Under the pieces are notes generated by a model. It ran no database searches. It was given only the letters and a program-made list of their open reading frames with translations, and was not told the origin of the DNA. From Blasia pusilla (taxonomy: Eukaryota > Marchantiophyta > Marchantiopsida > Blasiales), in NCBI GenBank assembly GCA_050084515.1, contig CM114272.1, positions 50,592,001 to 50,656,000 on the forward strand: DNA of 64,000 nucleotides, in the 5' to 3' direction. Shown here in pieces: positions 12,801 to 25,882 of this stretch (positions within the stretch are counted from its first letter, which is position 1; each line of letters starts with the position of its first letter). A program made the position numbers and the translations under genes.

Positions 12801-14931
12801 TCTATTCCCCTTAGGACTTCACGTGGGGGAGTTTCATCATTGCAAAACCTGTGTGACTTGCACGCCCTTCCTACCTTGTACTCCTTGTCCACTTGCTAGT
12901 ACTAGTCTTAGTTTCTCTTAGTCTCTCAACTCAACCTAGGCTGCAATATGTGGTTGTAGAGAAGAGAGGAAAAATCAGCTTACATAGACCGTAAGTAGGG
13001 CGTTTGTCAATTTTTTTCCATTCTCTTTAAGTTTGTAAGTTTGTAAGTTTGCCGTTGTCGCGAGATCCAAAGGAAGATGTGTAGGGTGGCAGCATAGTAA
13101 TTTGTGGAAAAAGAAAATCGCCATTGCATTCCTCTCCCCCTTGGAGGTAGCAGTGAGTGAAAGGAAGTGAAAAGAAGAGAAGCTTTTAGCTCGTTGTAGT
13201 GCGCGCTGTTAACACCGCTAAAGAAGAGAACCTTGGAGAAAGATATCAGCTTGTGTCTTTGTCAAAATGTTTGCAACATTTCTCTCTCTCTCCCTCTATG
13301 TTCGTTTTGGAAGTTTTCTGATCCGAGGTACATTACTTTCCAACATTGCATAAAGACTACCCATCAAAGCAAACATTTTCTACCTTTCCTTATGTTAGTT
13401 GTTTAACATCCTCCATCTTTGTAAGCCATGGAATAGCGTACATGCCCAAAGTGATTAGTGTGCACATGAATTTCAAGAAGGTGAGCATATTAGTAACATC
13501 ATTAATTTGATGGTGAATAATTAGTTTTTTCTAATTCTAGATTCTTGAAGTATTTGCAAGTGAGTTGATTTATTGAAATATATGTTATTTGCAGTTAAAA
13601 ATTAGATATAAAGTTTTTCTCTCAAAGAATAGAAAAGATTGGCAACATATTGGCATTGGGTGTGTATTAGGCATTGTGGGGAGGGATAAATGTCATGGAA
13701 AAAAATCCCACTTGACATGGTGAAAGTGGATGTATTGATTTTAAATGATATCGATGCAGAGCTCCTATTTCCAAAAATGGAAGGTGATTCACCACAACTA
13801 CTTGTAAAGCAAGCATGAGGAAGTAGTGTTTTGTGGCTAGAGAGGAGTGTAAAAAAGACACCATTTCATGCTTCTTATTTCATTCAATATAGGTTGTGTA
13901 CTTTTGGAGATGGACCACACTTATGTGTTTTTAAGATGCATATTTTTTTTGTCAAGTGCTTGGTGTTCTATTTTCATTATTGCAATTGAACAACATGCTA
14001 TAAACTAAGTTGGATCTTTTCATATAATTTTGATTTTTGAATTTCATTTCCATGGCCCTCAACAAAATAAGTTATGCCACATCATGTTGCCATCATGATT
14101 GCACAAAAACGGACGAGCCCATTCTTAGGACGGGCATGGACGGACAAGTCTAGACATATCCACGCACATGGATTGGAAGAGGTGGGGCCCATACTTTTAA
14201 CCCATGGTGGAAGGCAGGGCAAGGGCGGGTGCGGAAATAAGGGGGGAGAGGGAATGATGTGTTCATAATTAGTATTATAGTCTCTAATCTAAGTGATATG
14301 TGTTTGTGATACTCTTGGACCAACATTCTAGCCAAATCCTTCTTCCTAAAGTATGGGCATATCTTTCTTTTAGAAATGGGTATAGGAAAACTACCTCTAG
14401 TTCTTAATCAAATACCAAAATATTTTGGTAAATCATAAATTAGGACTATCATTTCCAATAACATAATTAAGGTTTTTTTAAATTAAACAACTAGACATAA
14501 AGTGGTATAGACACAAAAATCCATAATATACATGTAACATAAAAATGTTAACAAAGACTAAGAATAGTTTCAAGCCAATTTGGCACTTTAGGTAGTTGCA
14601 AAATACTATAGAAATTACTTTAGTATCAAAATATAACTAAATTACTCAAAAAACCAGCAAACATTGAATATAGTGCAACAATTATGACTGAACATGTCCA
14701 TATGCTCATTTTGTGAGTACTACACGTAGGCTAGGTTGGTTTCCACATCAGCCTAGAATGATTGATAATGTGCATTATCTATACATTTTCTGCCATAGCC
14801 ACTAGAATAAAACACTAGATTTGGTCTGATAGGATTGATAATACTAGATTATAACTAAATTAATTTTGGTATCAAAGGACCTATCATAAAGAACTCTTAG
14901 TGTTAAAATGGCACGATGAAAACCAAGGTTG
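12801..14931. other. No recognisable gene
   Basis: AT-rich intergenic sequence with small G+C patches near 14.1-14.25 kb. The patch near 14.1 kb shares GGAC/GTCC-rich words with the foldback at 14.93 kb, so it may be a decayed relative of it. Confidence 0.35.
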
Positions 14932-15011
14932 CATATGGACAAAGTCCAAGTCCACGGACATGCCCATGTCCATGGACTACTGTCCTTCCTATGGAAGGAC
15001 TTGTCCATATG
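14932..15011. repeat. Nested foldback (three stems in 80 bp)
   Basis: The outer arms begin CATATGGACAA and end TTGTCCATATG. Inside them AGTCCACGGACAT pairs with ATGTCCATGGACT (one mismatch, 4-nt loop), and GTCCTTCC pairs with GGAAGGAC across a TAT loop. Almost the whole 80 bp can pair, as in small foldback or MITE-like elements. No target duplication was identified. Confidence 0.8.
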
Positions 15012-15732
15012 GGGCCCACCTTCCTTTGTTCCTCATTCCCCCCAGTTGCCTCAATGTTTTGACACGAGTATAGATAATGCACAGAATACGACATTATGTA
15101 GTCTAAGACTTTGGAGGTAGTAGTCCCTCCTTGACGTGTTGTAGGACCAGCATTACCCACAATCTCTATTTGTGTCCGGGACAATACATGTTATGGGCTT
15201 TCTTGCACTCAATCTTCCCGTCTTCAAGGTGCATCCATACTTTTGAATGGAAATCTCATACTTACACAAACGTTTCCTTTCCGCCTATAGAAACTTTGTG
15301 TCAGTATCACAACATCCATCCAAGATTTATCTTTCATAGACTACATAATGTCGTATTCTAGTTAATTTGGCTTTCTTGTGGAATTTTTTCTCTATTCTAT
15401 CTTCCATAGTGCATTTACTTCCCCTTACGACCTCTGTAAAGATATCCATACAAATACTGAAATCCTACTAAAAAAAATTTCAATGCTTCAATGTGCTTTT
15501 TTATCCTATAAAAACTTGATATACAAAGAATAGGAAAAAAACGGTTCTTACTCGTGTGAGAAATCCTATGAGTCATGGAATGGGACACACTGTCCTCAAC
15601 ATGCAAAAATAGCAAAAGAGAATCAAACTCTTGCTCCACAACTCATGTATTGTAGAGCTCTTGCTCTCATTCTCTCTTCGTAATCTATGTCACAAAACAA
15701 CTCTCAGGGCATACTTTCCATATCTATCTCAG

Positions 15733-16190
15733 GTCAAACCAAACCCACTCTCCTAGTGAGAGGCTTGGGTTATTCGCAAGGCAAGGAGGGTTGTAGTTCC
15801 AGATCTGCTACCTCATGAAAGGAGGTTCAACTGTTCAACAAAGAGAGAATCACCTCCTAAGCTCTCTCTCCTTGGGTACAGCCCTTCCCTCTCCCATAGC
15901 TTTCTCCTTGGTGACTTATGCATACCGTTCACCTTATTGGCTCTTGACCTACACTAGAGGATCAAAGGCTACTTCCCAAAATGCAAAATCAACTATGCTC
16001 AAAATAAAGAAGAACTTACCTGAAATAGTAAGTTCCTAAATATAACTCCAAATGAGTTCAAAATAGGGGGAAACATGCTCTCTTAAGTTATCCTAGACCT
16101 CAATGGGTCATCCTTGACCTCATAAGATTTTATTTTAACCTCCAAGAAAGCACCCTATGAATATTCCTAGTTCCGCTACAAAAGACCTTA
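15733..16190 (-). repeat. Old LTR-body fragment of the 41-61 kb gypsy family
   Basis: The plus-strand sequence from AACCAAACCCACTCTCCTAG to the GGTCATCCTTGACCTC region matches, in the same order, the LTR at 58.25-58.90 kb and, in the opposite orientation, the LTR at 35.77-36.38 kb. The canonical TGTCAC end has decayed. No pol sequence is attached, so it is a solo or truncated remnant. Confidence 0.75.
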
Positions 16191-19010
16191 TATTAGCCTT
16201 CTTTTCTCTTTCTCGCATAAGCTCCTAAATTCGAACTTGAATTGACTCCTTCTGCACAACTAAGGAAACTCAAACTTTTGCTCTTCCTTCTCCCTTCTTC
16301 TTTTGCAGAGCCACCTCCTAGCAAGCGAGTAAGATCCTCAACTCCGTCTAGTGCTTGAGTATGAGTTGATTTGATTCCCCAAAGATATCTTTCATTTGTT
16401 TGACAACCTTAAGATGAGCATGATTCACGGCTTCGAAGTTTATGATTGTGGCCTCTTGTTGCTAATCGTCAATGACCAAGAGTGCCACTTACAGCAAGGC
16501 CCATACTTGGTCCGGCAAGACAAATGGCACTGTCATGTTACTTCATCTGCGGTCAGGTAAGGTGTGTTGGTTTCTGACGTTTGGAACTGGCTGGACGTCG
16601 TCTTACAAACTATTCGGCTCCATAACCAAAATCGGGTATTTCCATGCGCTAAAATGATATAAATCCTATCAAGCACTTCCCCACCAACCCAATATCGACA
16701 TGATGTATCGGGACTGTGTGACATCTTGGAACCGGTTGGAGTCCTTTCCCAACCCAAGGACGATCCTTGCCGATTCCGTACTACGATTTTTACAGCGCAG
16801 AAGAACCAAGGACCAATCTTTGCTCCATGAAATCATGTTTGTAGGATCTTTATCTTATGCAGCCTACGACCAAATAAAATCTCCATGGGCACCCTGCGCT
16901 TGGTGTTGTTATCTTTGAAGACTCTACGCAAATGTGGTTTCATGCTTTGCAGTTTTGAGATCCCCAAAAGAAGTAAGTCAAATGTGCTTTTGGATCACTT
17001 ACCATATAATTTGTGGAAGGTTCATTGTTTGTTTGTTATTTACCTATAGACGCAATGTTTTTTGTTGGTAGAGACATGGGTTGTTTTGTCGATGGAATAG
17101 TGAGAGGTGCAATCGATGGTGGAGACTCCAAAAGGGGTTCCACCACAAACTGTTCAAGCAAGTTGGGCACGACTAGAAGCCTCCCCTTGGTTATTGGCTG
17201 CAACCAATGTATTGTTAGGTGACAACGATGCATGTTGTGTACCGATGTGTATGCGCACGACAATTATCACTCTTGACTAAATAATTAAGAACCTCCAAGG
17301 AGGCCCCAATAGAGTCTCTAAAGGGAAACATGTATATACATATCAACAAGGGAGGATAACAAGTTATTTTTATCCCCTCCACCCTTAACTCAACACTAAA
17401 ACCTTTACCAAGAAATCAGATTGACTCTAACTTGACTACAACTACTATGAAAATTATCATGCGCACATAATCACCATACAACATATACTCTTGTTGCATG
17501 CACACACATATATCGGTTATTTTAATATACACACACATATAGGCTAGCAAATAATACAACTCAAAAAGCATCATATAAGTAGATGACATGGTTAGAAGCA
17601 ACAAAACCTTGTTCACATTCTTGATCTGGAGTACGCAAGGACTGAAATGATGTTTGGCTTGAAGGATTTGGGAGAAAATATTAGGAATGGACATTGTGGA
17701 TTCAACTACACATGTATTTTTAAATATCCACTTATATGTAAAAGTAAGATAAGAAATGTCCTACTATGATCTTCGGAGCTTGCATAACCGGAAAGCCATT
17801 ACCATTAGGCCTAAGATACTCAACTAAAATTATGTGTAGCTCGATAACTTAATTAACCTGACATCCCCACTTGATGCTCTCCATGGTCGATATCAAATCA
17901 GGTGCAAGATCAGGCGCAAACATACAATGAGAATGATCTCATAACAAATTTTCCACATGGCTAACCAAATTATAATATCTCCTTCAAGGGTAATAGTTAA
18001 TTTCTTGAATTGGAACTTGAACTACTGTCATCAATAGTAGAGATAGGAAGAGTTGTTTTAAAAAAATTTTAAAAATTCTTTCATAGATTGGGGACCATGT
18101 GTCGCATTCCATGGATCATGGGAGCGCTTGCGGGATCCAAAGCCATTGTTTTCTGGTCTTTGTGTGTCAGGTTTTTAAACAAAAAGAGGTGCGTAGAAGC
18201 GATACCTGAATTTGAGTAAGAGTTCAGTATGGGAACTATGTCCACCATGTTGGGGCTCTCAAGAGCACCTGTTACCTTGTTGTTTTTTTCTTTAATAGTT
18301 TTGCAATTTTTATGGGAGAAATCAACGTTGTCGAATTGTATGACAGTTGCCACCAATCGCAAAGTGAAGTTTCAATGGAGGGGATCATTTCATGATGTTG
18401 TAGAGAAAGGAGTCCACTCCAGTTCTGAACCTGAAATATCATTAGGATTTTTCTTTAAAATTCGAAAATTTGGGGTTTTGATATAATTCTACTGATTTTT
18501 TTGATAATTTTCCAAATTTATTTGAAAATGTAATAAAAATATTTATTGAGAAAAAATTTAAAATTTTAATTATCAATAATCATACTTTGTAGCATGTTTT
18601 TCTTCAAATTACCTCTATAAGAAATTTTTTATAATTTTAAGAGCACTTTGTCATACATAAAGTACGGGTAAAATTATGTTAGACTTTTCTTCAATAAATA
18701 AACATCGTAGATTTACTCCTCTACTCTTCGTTATCAGCCCCACAAAGAAACTCACTTTAAGTTCAAGACTAGAGTTAGGTTGTGAGATATTAGTCAGGTA
18801 TCCCACAAGAAAGAATTGGAGAAGATATCGCATAGATTTGTGTGCCAAGTCTCTTAAGATGCATACCATCCCCTAGGGAGCTTCATCCCCAAACCTTGAC
18901 CTACATCCTTTTATTGCTCATCCAAGCCAAAGTATGGGAGCTATCCCTCAAGGTGCATCCAAACCCGTATTCTAGCTCACAATAGTAAGTGCATTAAATC
19001 CTCAGAGATA
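16191..19010. other. No gene seen; short LTR-end relic inside
   Basis: No coding sequence I can support. At 17226-17262 the plus strand carries CGATGTGTATGCGCACGACA preceded by GCATGTTGTGT. This is the same 3' terminal module that ends the gypsy-family repeats at 36.38 kb and 53.37 kb, so it is a remnant of another copy. The rest is AT-rich. Confidence 0.5.
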
Positions 19011-19585
19011 GGTAGGGTATGCTACACAAACCCACCCACCTCCCTTGGGTGCAAAAAAGAAAATAAAAGAGAAATTTCTACCCTTTTAACGTACAATTTA
19101 TCTCCGAAATTTGACTTTTGTGCTTGGGTTTCTAAGGGTGATCACATGCTTTCTTGCCCATCTCGACCTTACATTCACTAACTAGTCCGCAATCTCACAA
19201 ACAAGCTAATCTATGTTTCCTCTCAATGGTCCAACTAAGATAGATCCTCCTTTGGCCCATGATCATGACTCGCATCTTGTGTTCCCAATCGTGAGGTGGG
19301 TGGGTAGGGTATGCTACACAAACCCACCCACCTCCCTTGGGTGCAAAAAAGAAAATAAAAGAGAAATTTCTACCCTTTTAACGTACAATTTATCTCCAAA
19401 ATTTGACTTTCGTGCTTGGGTTTCTAAGGGTGATCACATGCTTTCTTGCCCATCTCGACCTTACATTCACTAACTAGTCCGCAATCTCACAAACAAGCTA
19501 ATCTATGTTTCCTCTCAATGGTCCAACTAAGATAGATCCTCCTTTGGCCCATGATCATGACTCGCATCTTGTGTTCCCAATCGTG
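19011..19585. repeat. Near-identical 292-bp tandem duplication
   Basis: Copies start at 19011 and 19303, both with GGTAGGGTATGCTACACAAA, and both end in GTTCCCAATCGTG (19293 and 19585). I see only about two substitutions over some 280 bp (CCGAAATTTGACTTTTGTG against CCAAAATTTGACTTTCGTG), so the duplication is recent. No gene lies within it. Confidence 0.95.
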
Positions 19586-20335
19586 CATGCATCCAAGACT
19601 TGGCTATTCACAAAAATGTGCTAGATATTAATTTTTAACTTACACTAGTTACAAAGAATAGCTTCTTGACTTACATGAGTCTCTTTCTTTGTTTGACATG
19701 TAACAAAGACATCAACAAAAATTTGCACAACTAAGGCTGATTTTTATCCGCATCATGACTTTTAACATCTATCTATATGCTATTATATTTATTTGCAAGA
19801 TTGTTCGTTCTTCCAAACATTTCAATAGATTAATGAGACCAAAAATCATTTCCACAGCACACTAAAAAAATCTATTAAAAAAAATTTTGAGATTTGTTAT
19901 ATAGGCCTCTAGTTTTCCTTCGGGAACGCCCAAAGACTTCCATAATTAAGATAATTTTTATTTTTTTGTAATTGAATCCACTTTAAAAGAACTGGTGGAA
20001 CCGCACTTTGAGTGAACGTTTCCACCCTTATTTAATATAATTAGTATTTATCATGTACAAAAATTATAATAATGAAATGCATGGGACCAAATATCATTCT
20101 AAAAAATAAATCTCATCTTTCCAAAAACAAATTCTTTGCTATGTGATATCAAACATAAAGGTCTTTGCAAATAAGAAGTTATCTTTTAACAATACTAGTG
20201 AGCGTACTGTACATGAAAAAAATATAATGCCCTTCCTCCTCTCATGTTACTACATTATATTTTTAACTTAGCTCTCTTCTTCTTCCTTAATTTAACTTCC
20301 TCCTTTAAGATTACCAACCTATCATATTATAAGCA

Positions 20336-20366
20336 CTAGTGAGAATGCCCATGCGATGCACCGGCA
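20336..20366 (-). mobile_element. Candidate Helitron 3' terminus (minus strand)
   Basis: Read on the minus strand, an imperfect GC-rich hairpin (GCCGGTGCATCGCATGGGC) is followed within about 8 nt by CTAG and a T. Helitron 3' ends are a short hairpin followed by CTRR, inserted before a T. The 5' end was not found, so the element's extent is unknown. Confidence 0.45.
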
Positions 20367-21069
20367 TCAAATTTTATACTGAAATAAAGTTTTAATTTAT
20401 TTTTAAATGATAACATACGTCCAATTTCACACCCAACCTGCGTGCACTCAGATTCGAGCTTGCGACTTCCCAATCCTCTGGCCTTCAACCCACGAATGTT
20501 CCGCACTGTCTACCATGGTTGGTAGACGATATAGTCTCTACTTATAAGATCCTATGTGATCCTCAGAAGAAAGTTTGTAAACTAATGGCGTGCATGGGAC
20601 TTTCTTGTGTTCAATCCAAAGGACTTCCAAGAATACACTCTCCAACCAATGAAGAATATGACCCTCTCCAACCAATTTTCCCACCTTGGCTCTTTGTCTG
20701 TCGCTCAGAGAGTTGGAACCATGCTATCGAACCTGCTACCGCGCAACCAAAACACACAGGGCCGTCGCTCGAAAGACCCAATCACTTGTGAGTAGACTTT
20801 CAGGTGCAGGAGTAATGAAATACATATGAGCAAGAGGAGGTGAACGTAAGGTCCAAAATTGTAGTCTTTGGGATCCATATGGAGCTCGATCTTCATTTTC
20901 TCACAATTTAGAGAGGGATAGTTGCTAGTGAGCAAGTTAGCTAAATCAAAAGTTGGTAACGACGATGGTAAAGCATGCACCGTACCGGAAGAGAGATGAT
21001 TGTTGGCTCATAATTACGACAAGATCCGACTTGGCACCCACCAAGAAAATTTTGTTAGAAGCTAGGATA
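20367..21069. other. No recognisable gene
   Basis: Open frames here are short and uncompositional. The region abuts the 3' side of the GT2 pseudogene. Confidence 0.35.
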
Positions 21070-21930
21070 TGAAAAATGACAGCCCGATTGCATAGAAGCA
21101 TTTTGTACAATTTCCAATCCCATACTGGGTGACTACAAAGTACATTTTACAAGAAACCACAATAAGGATCACCGTGGTGTCACACACATGGAACTTTATG
21201 TGCTTGAGTTGGCTCAACTGCTTCTTGAGCGCAGACATATTTCCTTGGCTAGCATTGCAGTCGATATTGCTGGTGGGCACGAACTTGAATGTGGACTTGA
21301 AGTTGAAGAGAGCATCCATGATCATCTTGACGAAGAAGGGGGTCATCCACCAAAAGGTGGATTCATCCCGGTTTCGACTCTGTACGCCTTGGGGCACCGT
21401 TAGCCACATGGACATCCCTGCGAGGCGCTAGAGAATGAGGTTGTAAGCAAGGTTGGCGAAGAGTTGGCGACTTTTGAGGTCAGATTCGATTCGGAATCGG
21501 CTTTGAAGAGTAGAGCACTGAACATGGTTGAGACAAGTATGACGTTCACAATAGAGAGGAAGTAATATCGTGAATGCCAGAAGTAGAGGACTTTGAGGTC
21601 AAAGATTAGTTTGCTTTTCCTATCGAGCATGACTTTCCATATGGCTTGGGATTGCTGCATTAATTGCTCCTTGGCCCCATCTTGTGCGTTGCTTGATGTA
21701 TCCTTCAAGTGTCCACAGCATAAGTCCGATTTGCAACTTCTCGCTTAGATAGACTGATATGAAGCCTTCCTTGACGTGAGCATAAGCGGTGGTGGTGTCT
21801 TCAGTGATCGATTGAGGTTGGAATCCGCCTATTTGGTTAAGATGCTTCCACAGAGCATGTGAGAAATGCGCAGAGCTGTAAATTCATAGTTATAGACATC
21901 GTTCTCCAATCGTTCCATCGATATGAGCCC
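21070..21930 (-). pseudogene. Broken GT2 processive glycosyltransferase (cellulose-synthase-like)
   Basis: Minus-strand translation across frames gives GGFQPQSITEDTTTAY, then SEKLQIGLMLWTLEGYIKQR and TRWGQGA. These are the TED and QxxRW signatures of processive family-2 glycosyltransferases. A membrane-like stretch (YYFLSIVNVILVSTMFSALLF) follows, and then a WWMTPFFVKMIMDALF segment typical of the C-terminal membrane region. At least two frame changes and an in-frame stop interrupt it, so it is a pseudogene unless spliced in an unexpected way. The short QxxRW spacing and the following segment look more like bacterial-type or algal GT2 enzymes than plant CesA. The D,D part upstream was not found. 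Confidence 0.65.
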
Positions 21931-22197
21931 CAATATCTGTCGAGTGTTCAAAAACCGAGAGGAGGGTTATTTGCAGAACGCTGCATATTCTTGTTCACGC
22001 TAATTATGAGTTGATTGCGTGAATTAAACCAATACATCTCTTGGTTAGACTTCCACTCACCGGATTGCATGTTACAAGTTGAACCCAAGAGAACCCTCAA
22101 AATCTTGCTCATTTTTCTAAGATCGGCTATGACGTGCAACTCAACAGTCCAAAGAACCTTGCATTCACAATTTTGCTCCTAAGAGATCAATTCATCT

Positions 22198-22198
<1 letters not shown>

Positions 22199-22244
<46 letters not shown>
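22199..22244. repeat. (AG)23 microsatellite
   Basis: Uninterrupted AG dinucleotides, 46 bp. Confidence 0.98.
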
Positions 22245-22248
<4 letters not shown>

Positions 22249-22849
22249 ACATGTTCAAAAGTTGGGATTGCAAGTATTCAAAAGCTTTTCTTTGACAGAA
22301 ACTGTAGTTTTAATTGACAATGAACGGAATTCGAGCAATTTTGAAGAGTGGAGGGAGAACCTCAGATATTGTGATCTGCCTTGTTCTGAGAAAGCTCGTG
22401 GTTTTTCGTTTCTAGTTCAAGGTTGAGTAATTAGTGCTACATATGGAGGAGCGGGTGGGGACGTTTCCGCCTCCAAGCACTCCATTTGAGGCTTTGGCAA
22501 GAGGTGCGGCTGAACCAGATGGAACAACCATTCTAACTCGAAACTGGAGAGAGACGGTGACAAACGCTCACATGCGCGGCAATAAATGGAGTGGAGAGGA
22601 AAAGGATACTCAACTTTAAAAGTATAATAAGAGCAGGCACACTTACTAAGATGCGGGAGAAGAAATTTGGGCCAAGTGTTGTACATGTAAACGGCTTGCA
22701 CCATTCTTGCGACTTGTCCATCAAAATCCAGGATATGAGACACCGGCATGAAACAAAATATTTGGCTTCTTCTGGATTCCAGAGGAGTGCGATTGGGCGG
22801 AATCGTACACTCAAACTTTCCCTCCTCCTAAGCTCCAACTGATACACCT

Positions 22850-22975
22850 CCGACTCCACGATTCCACCCACAACGATTCACTTCCATCGATTCATCTTCA
22901 CCTCCACCTCCACGATTCCACCCACAACGATTCACCTCCACCTCTACCCACACCTCCACCTCTACCCGCAGATGA
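22850..22975. repeat. CACCTCCAC / ACGATTCCACCC imperfect tandem repeats
   Basis: ACGATTCCACCCACAACGAT occurs at about 22859 and again near 22913, with CACCTCCACCTC and CACCTCTACCC words between and after. This produces the Val/Glu-rich open frames on the minus strand, which are not genes. Confidence 0.8.
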
Positions 22976-25882
22976 AAGTTCCTCGACACCAACTCTAGCT
23001 GTGAGGCTCCGAGTCTCCAACTATGGCAGTGCATGCTCAACTTATACTTGAGTAACGATCATAACTATCACACACTATTGTGTGGATACAATAGCCCCTG
23101 CCTACTCACAATGACACATATAACTAAAAGGAGCAGAAATTGAAACAACTCCACTTTTAGGTAGCATATTTGATTGGGAGGAAAAATAATGTTGGGTCCC
23201 TTACTGGATGGCTTCACTTCTTTTAGAAAGACTCTTTCAGGTTCTTCTTCTCCCTTCCTGCATTTAGTAAGCCCCCATGTTTCAATAAGAGTATAGATAA
23301 GAACTCCCAGGAAATACATGCGTAAACATTCATTTATCCTTGGTAGGATATGTGATTGCATAGCATAGTGCGTGCTATGCACGGGTGAAAACTTTAATTT
23401 AATTTATCTAGCTCTTCTGCCACACGTGTCCTCAAACCCCAACCTCTTTCAATAGGATTGGGACATAGCACATATTTCCGAGTTTGAATTTCACGCGATG
23501 ATTATTCGGAGAGTTGTCGCAATTTCATGGTGTCCGGAAGGAACCACCGGAACATGTAGTATATAATATATAGACTTCACTCTTCATCACCATCGATCTT
23601 CTTGAGTGGCGTCCTCTGATCGATTTTTCCCTCCGTAAGGTCTATGGTCGCAAAGGTTACGTCAAGCACTACTCAATGAGTATAGTCTGTACACGACAGA
23701 GGTGCATATCTCGAACATTTGTCACACGTCTTCTATGGCGCTTTTGTCGGCGTAAGACCCGCACGAACGATGGAGAAGTTTATGATCAAGGCCCTGAAAT
23801 TTCGAAATACCAATCATCGATCCGTAGGAAGAAGATTTTGACAGGCATATTGAATTATAAGAAAAGAATTTAAAGTTCAATTTTGGTTGGGAAGAATTGT
23901 AAAGACACTCTAAATCAGAAAAGAAGCTGTAACTCTGGCTTTGCTCTCTACTGGGAAACGTGCTCGTGCCGTTGAAATAAAGGCAATTCCCAAACATCGG
24001 TAGGAGAAAGTTATCTTTGAGCTTGTGGTGCATGGAGTAAGTGAGTGAGAGGGGGGAAGTGAATAGGAAGCAGGCGAACTTGTTCGGAGAGGGAAGACGT
24101 AGTAGTTGTTTGCATCTTCTCAGGGATAGACTCGTTGAGGAGTTGGAGACCAAAAGTGTCCGGTGTATTGCTATTGATGATGACGGTGATTCTTACCCCA
24201 CGATTCATCCACGGGTCCATGGAAAGAAAGGTGACACATGAATTGTCTGGCTGTCTGCATGTTGGTGGGTGTAGTGATGATGAAGTCCTTCGTTTTTTCA
24301 CCGAGAAGAGGGTATACAAGAGTAGAACATGCGCTCGTTTCTGTCTGATGAAGATGACGTACGCTAAGACGGCGTGCACTTTTCCCAGCAGAGACGAGGA
24401 AGTCACGTGATTTGAGAAAGAAAGCTCGCTCCCCGATGATTGTCTTAAGAGAAGGAGAGTGCAGAGAAAGTTCGCATCGTCGAGGTCGAGTACTACCAGT
24501 GATTGTCTCAGCAGAGGGTCGTACGCTCGATTTTTGACTCGGAGGGAAACGGGTGTTTCGTTGGTCCGTAAAAGAAAGGGAGCCACGGTTCACGTTACTA
24601 CTCGCTGTCTGCGCGGAAAGAGGATGATTCCCATGTGGAGACGAAACCCTTTCACATAACTGACGGCTGCCTCGGAGGGACGCATGCTCAATCACTCATC
24701 TAGGAGAAGACGGGAACCCTGCATAATTCTCATGTGACAAGCCTGCACGCTGAGCCAGGGACACATCAGCAAGCAAAAAGAAACTATTAGTAGAACGCAG
24801 AGAGGACCATCGTGTTATTTCGTCTTACACGGAGACGTCGAATGGGTGCGGAGGTTGACTACGAGTTACTTTTGGAGGAAATGCACTCACCATTTCCCAA
24901 GGTCCTTAATGTGCACGATATCGAAATATACAATCGTTGGACTAATCACTTTGCAGATGGTATCGGGTAAGATCAATTGATAACGAGCGAGATTACCTAC
25001 TCCTCCGGATACTACGAACCTGAGGTTGACCATAAACAATCTACCATTGTGCAAAATGTTTTTGGAGTAATAAGGATCAAAAGTGCTCATAAGCTTCTCA
25101 AACAAACATCGACGAAAAAAGCAATTTGCTTTCCAAGAAATGAAATTTAGGGTTGAGACATGTTCTCGCATATCAGAACACTTTGCAGTGTTACTCTATG
25201 ATCATCACAAAACATAACATTAAGTAACTGAGGCAGAGACCTACCCTGGATAATTAGAAGGGAGAGTCCCCCCATCTACAGCAGTTAGCGAGTCGAGGGC
25301 TTGTCCTCTCACAAGTCCTGCGTTACAAACTTTCTAATCTATCTACTTTCCTCAGACATAAACATTCTCAACCGCACTACCAAACCAGTAGTTATTGATT
25401 GTCGAACACTATCATCTCTATCACATAGAGGAGGTAGGCCGCAAGTGCACTTAGAAATGATTATGGCTGGGTAGGCAGGCAGACCATCCCCAAGGCTATC
25501 GTGAAGGCCGCACTACCGATACAATAATGGAAGGAATTCCAGAGGAAGTAGTTACTCAACAAAGCTTGAATGTGTTCGGACATATAAATTACAGCCTAGA
25601 TGTGAAAAAGTTTTACAAAATACAAAAAAATTGCCCATACCAATCTATGTGGGAAGAACCTACGCTAGCAGCTAATTACATGCTGTCTCAATCCCTTGGG
25701 ATGGTAGCCATCATTGACAATTGAAGAGCCACCTTTCGAGCTTTAATTCGAGCAGATGAGCTGCAGTGGCAGAGGCAGTGGCAGAGGCAGCTCTCAAGTC
25801 TACAGCAGCGGCCGCTGCCAAACGATCACAGACTATTTACTCCTGCCCAAGAGGCATTCCGCATCATTGACATAGACTGTGC
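22976..25882. other. No gene identified; GC-richer patch at 23.7-24.7 kb
   Basis: 23.7-24.7 kb has higher G+C and long overlapping open frames on both strands (for example 191 codons at 24011-24586 minus and 174 at 24171-24695 minus, in different frames). None shows a motif I know, and overlap in several frames is typical of GC-rich non-coding DNA. 24.9-25.9 kb is 3' flanking sequence of the RING gene and would hold its terminator. Confidence 0.35.

Noticed and set aside
12580-12892. Lys/Glu/Gly-rich minus-strand frames
   Set aside because: Direct product of the polypyrimidine repeat.
22828-23040. Val/Glu/Trp-rich minus-strand frame
   Set aside because: Made by the CACCTCCAC repeats.
24011-24695. 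Two long overlapping minus-strand open frames (191 and 174 codons)
   Set aside because: They lie in different frames of the same GC-rich DNA, with plus-strand frames as well and no known motif. This is typical of GC-rich non-coding sequence.
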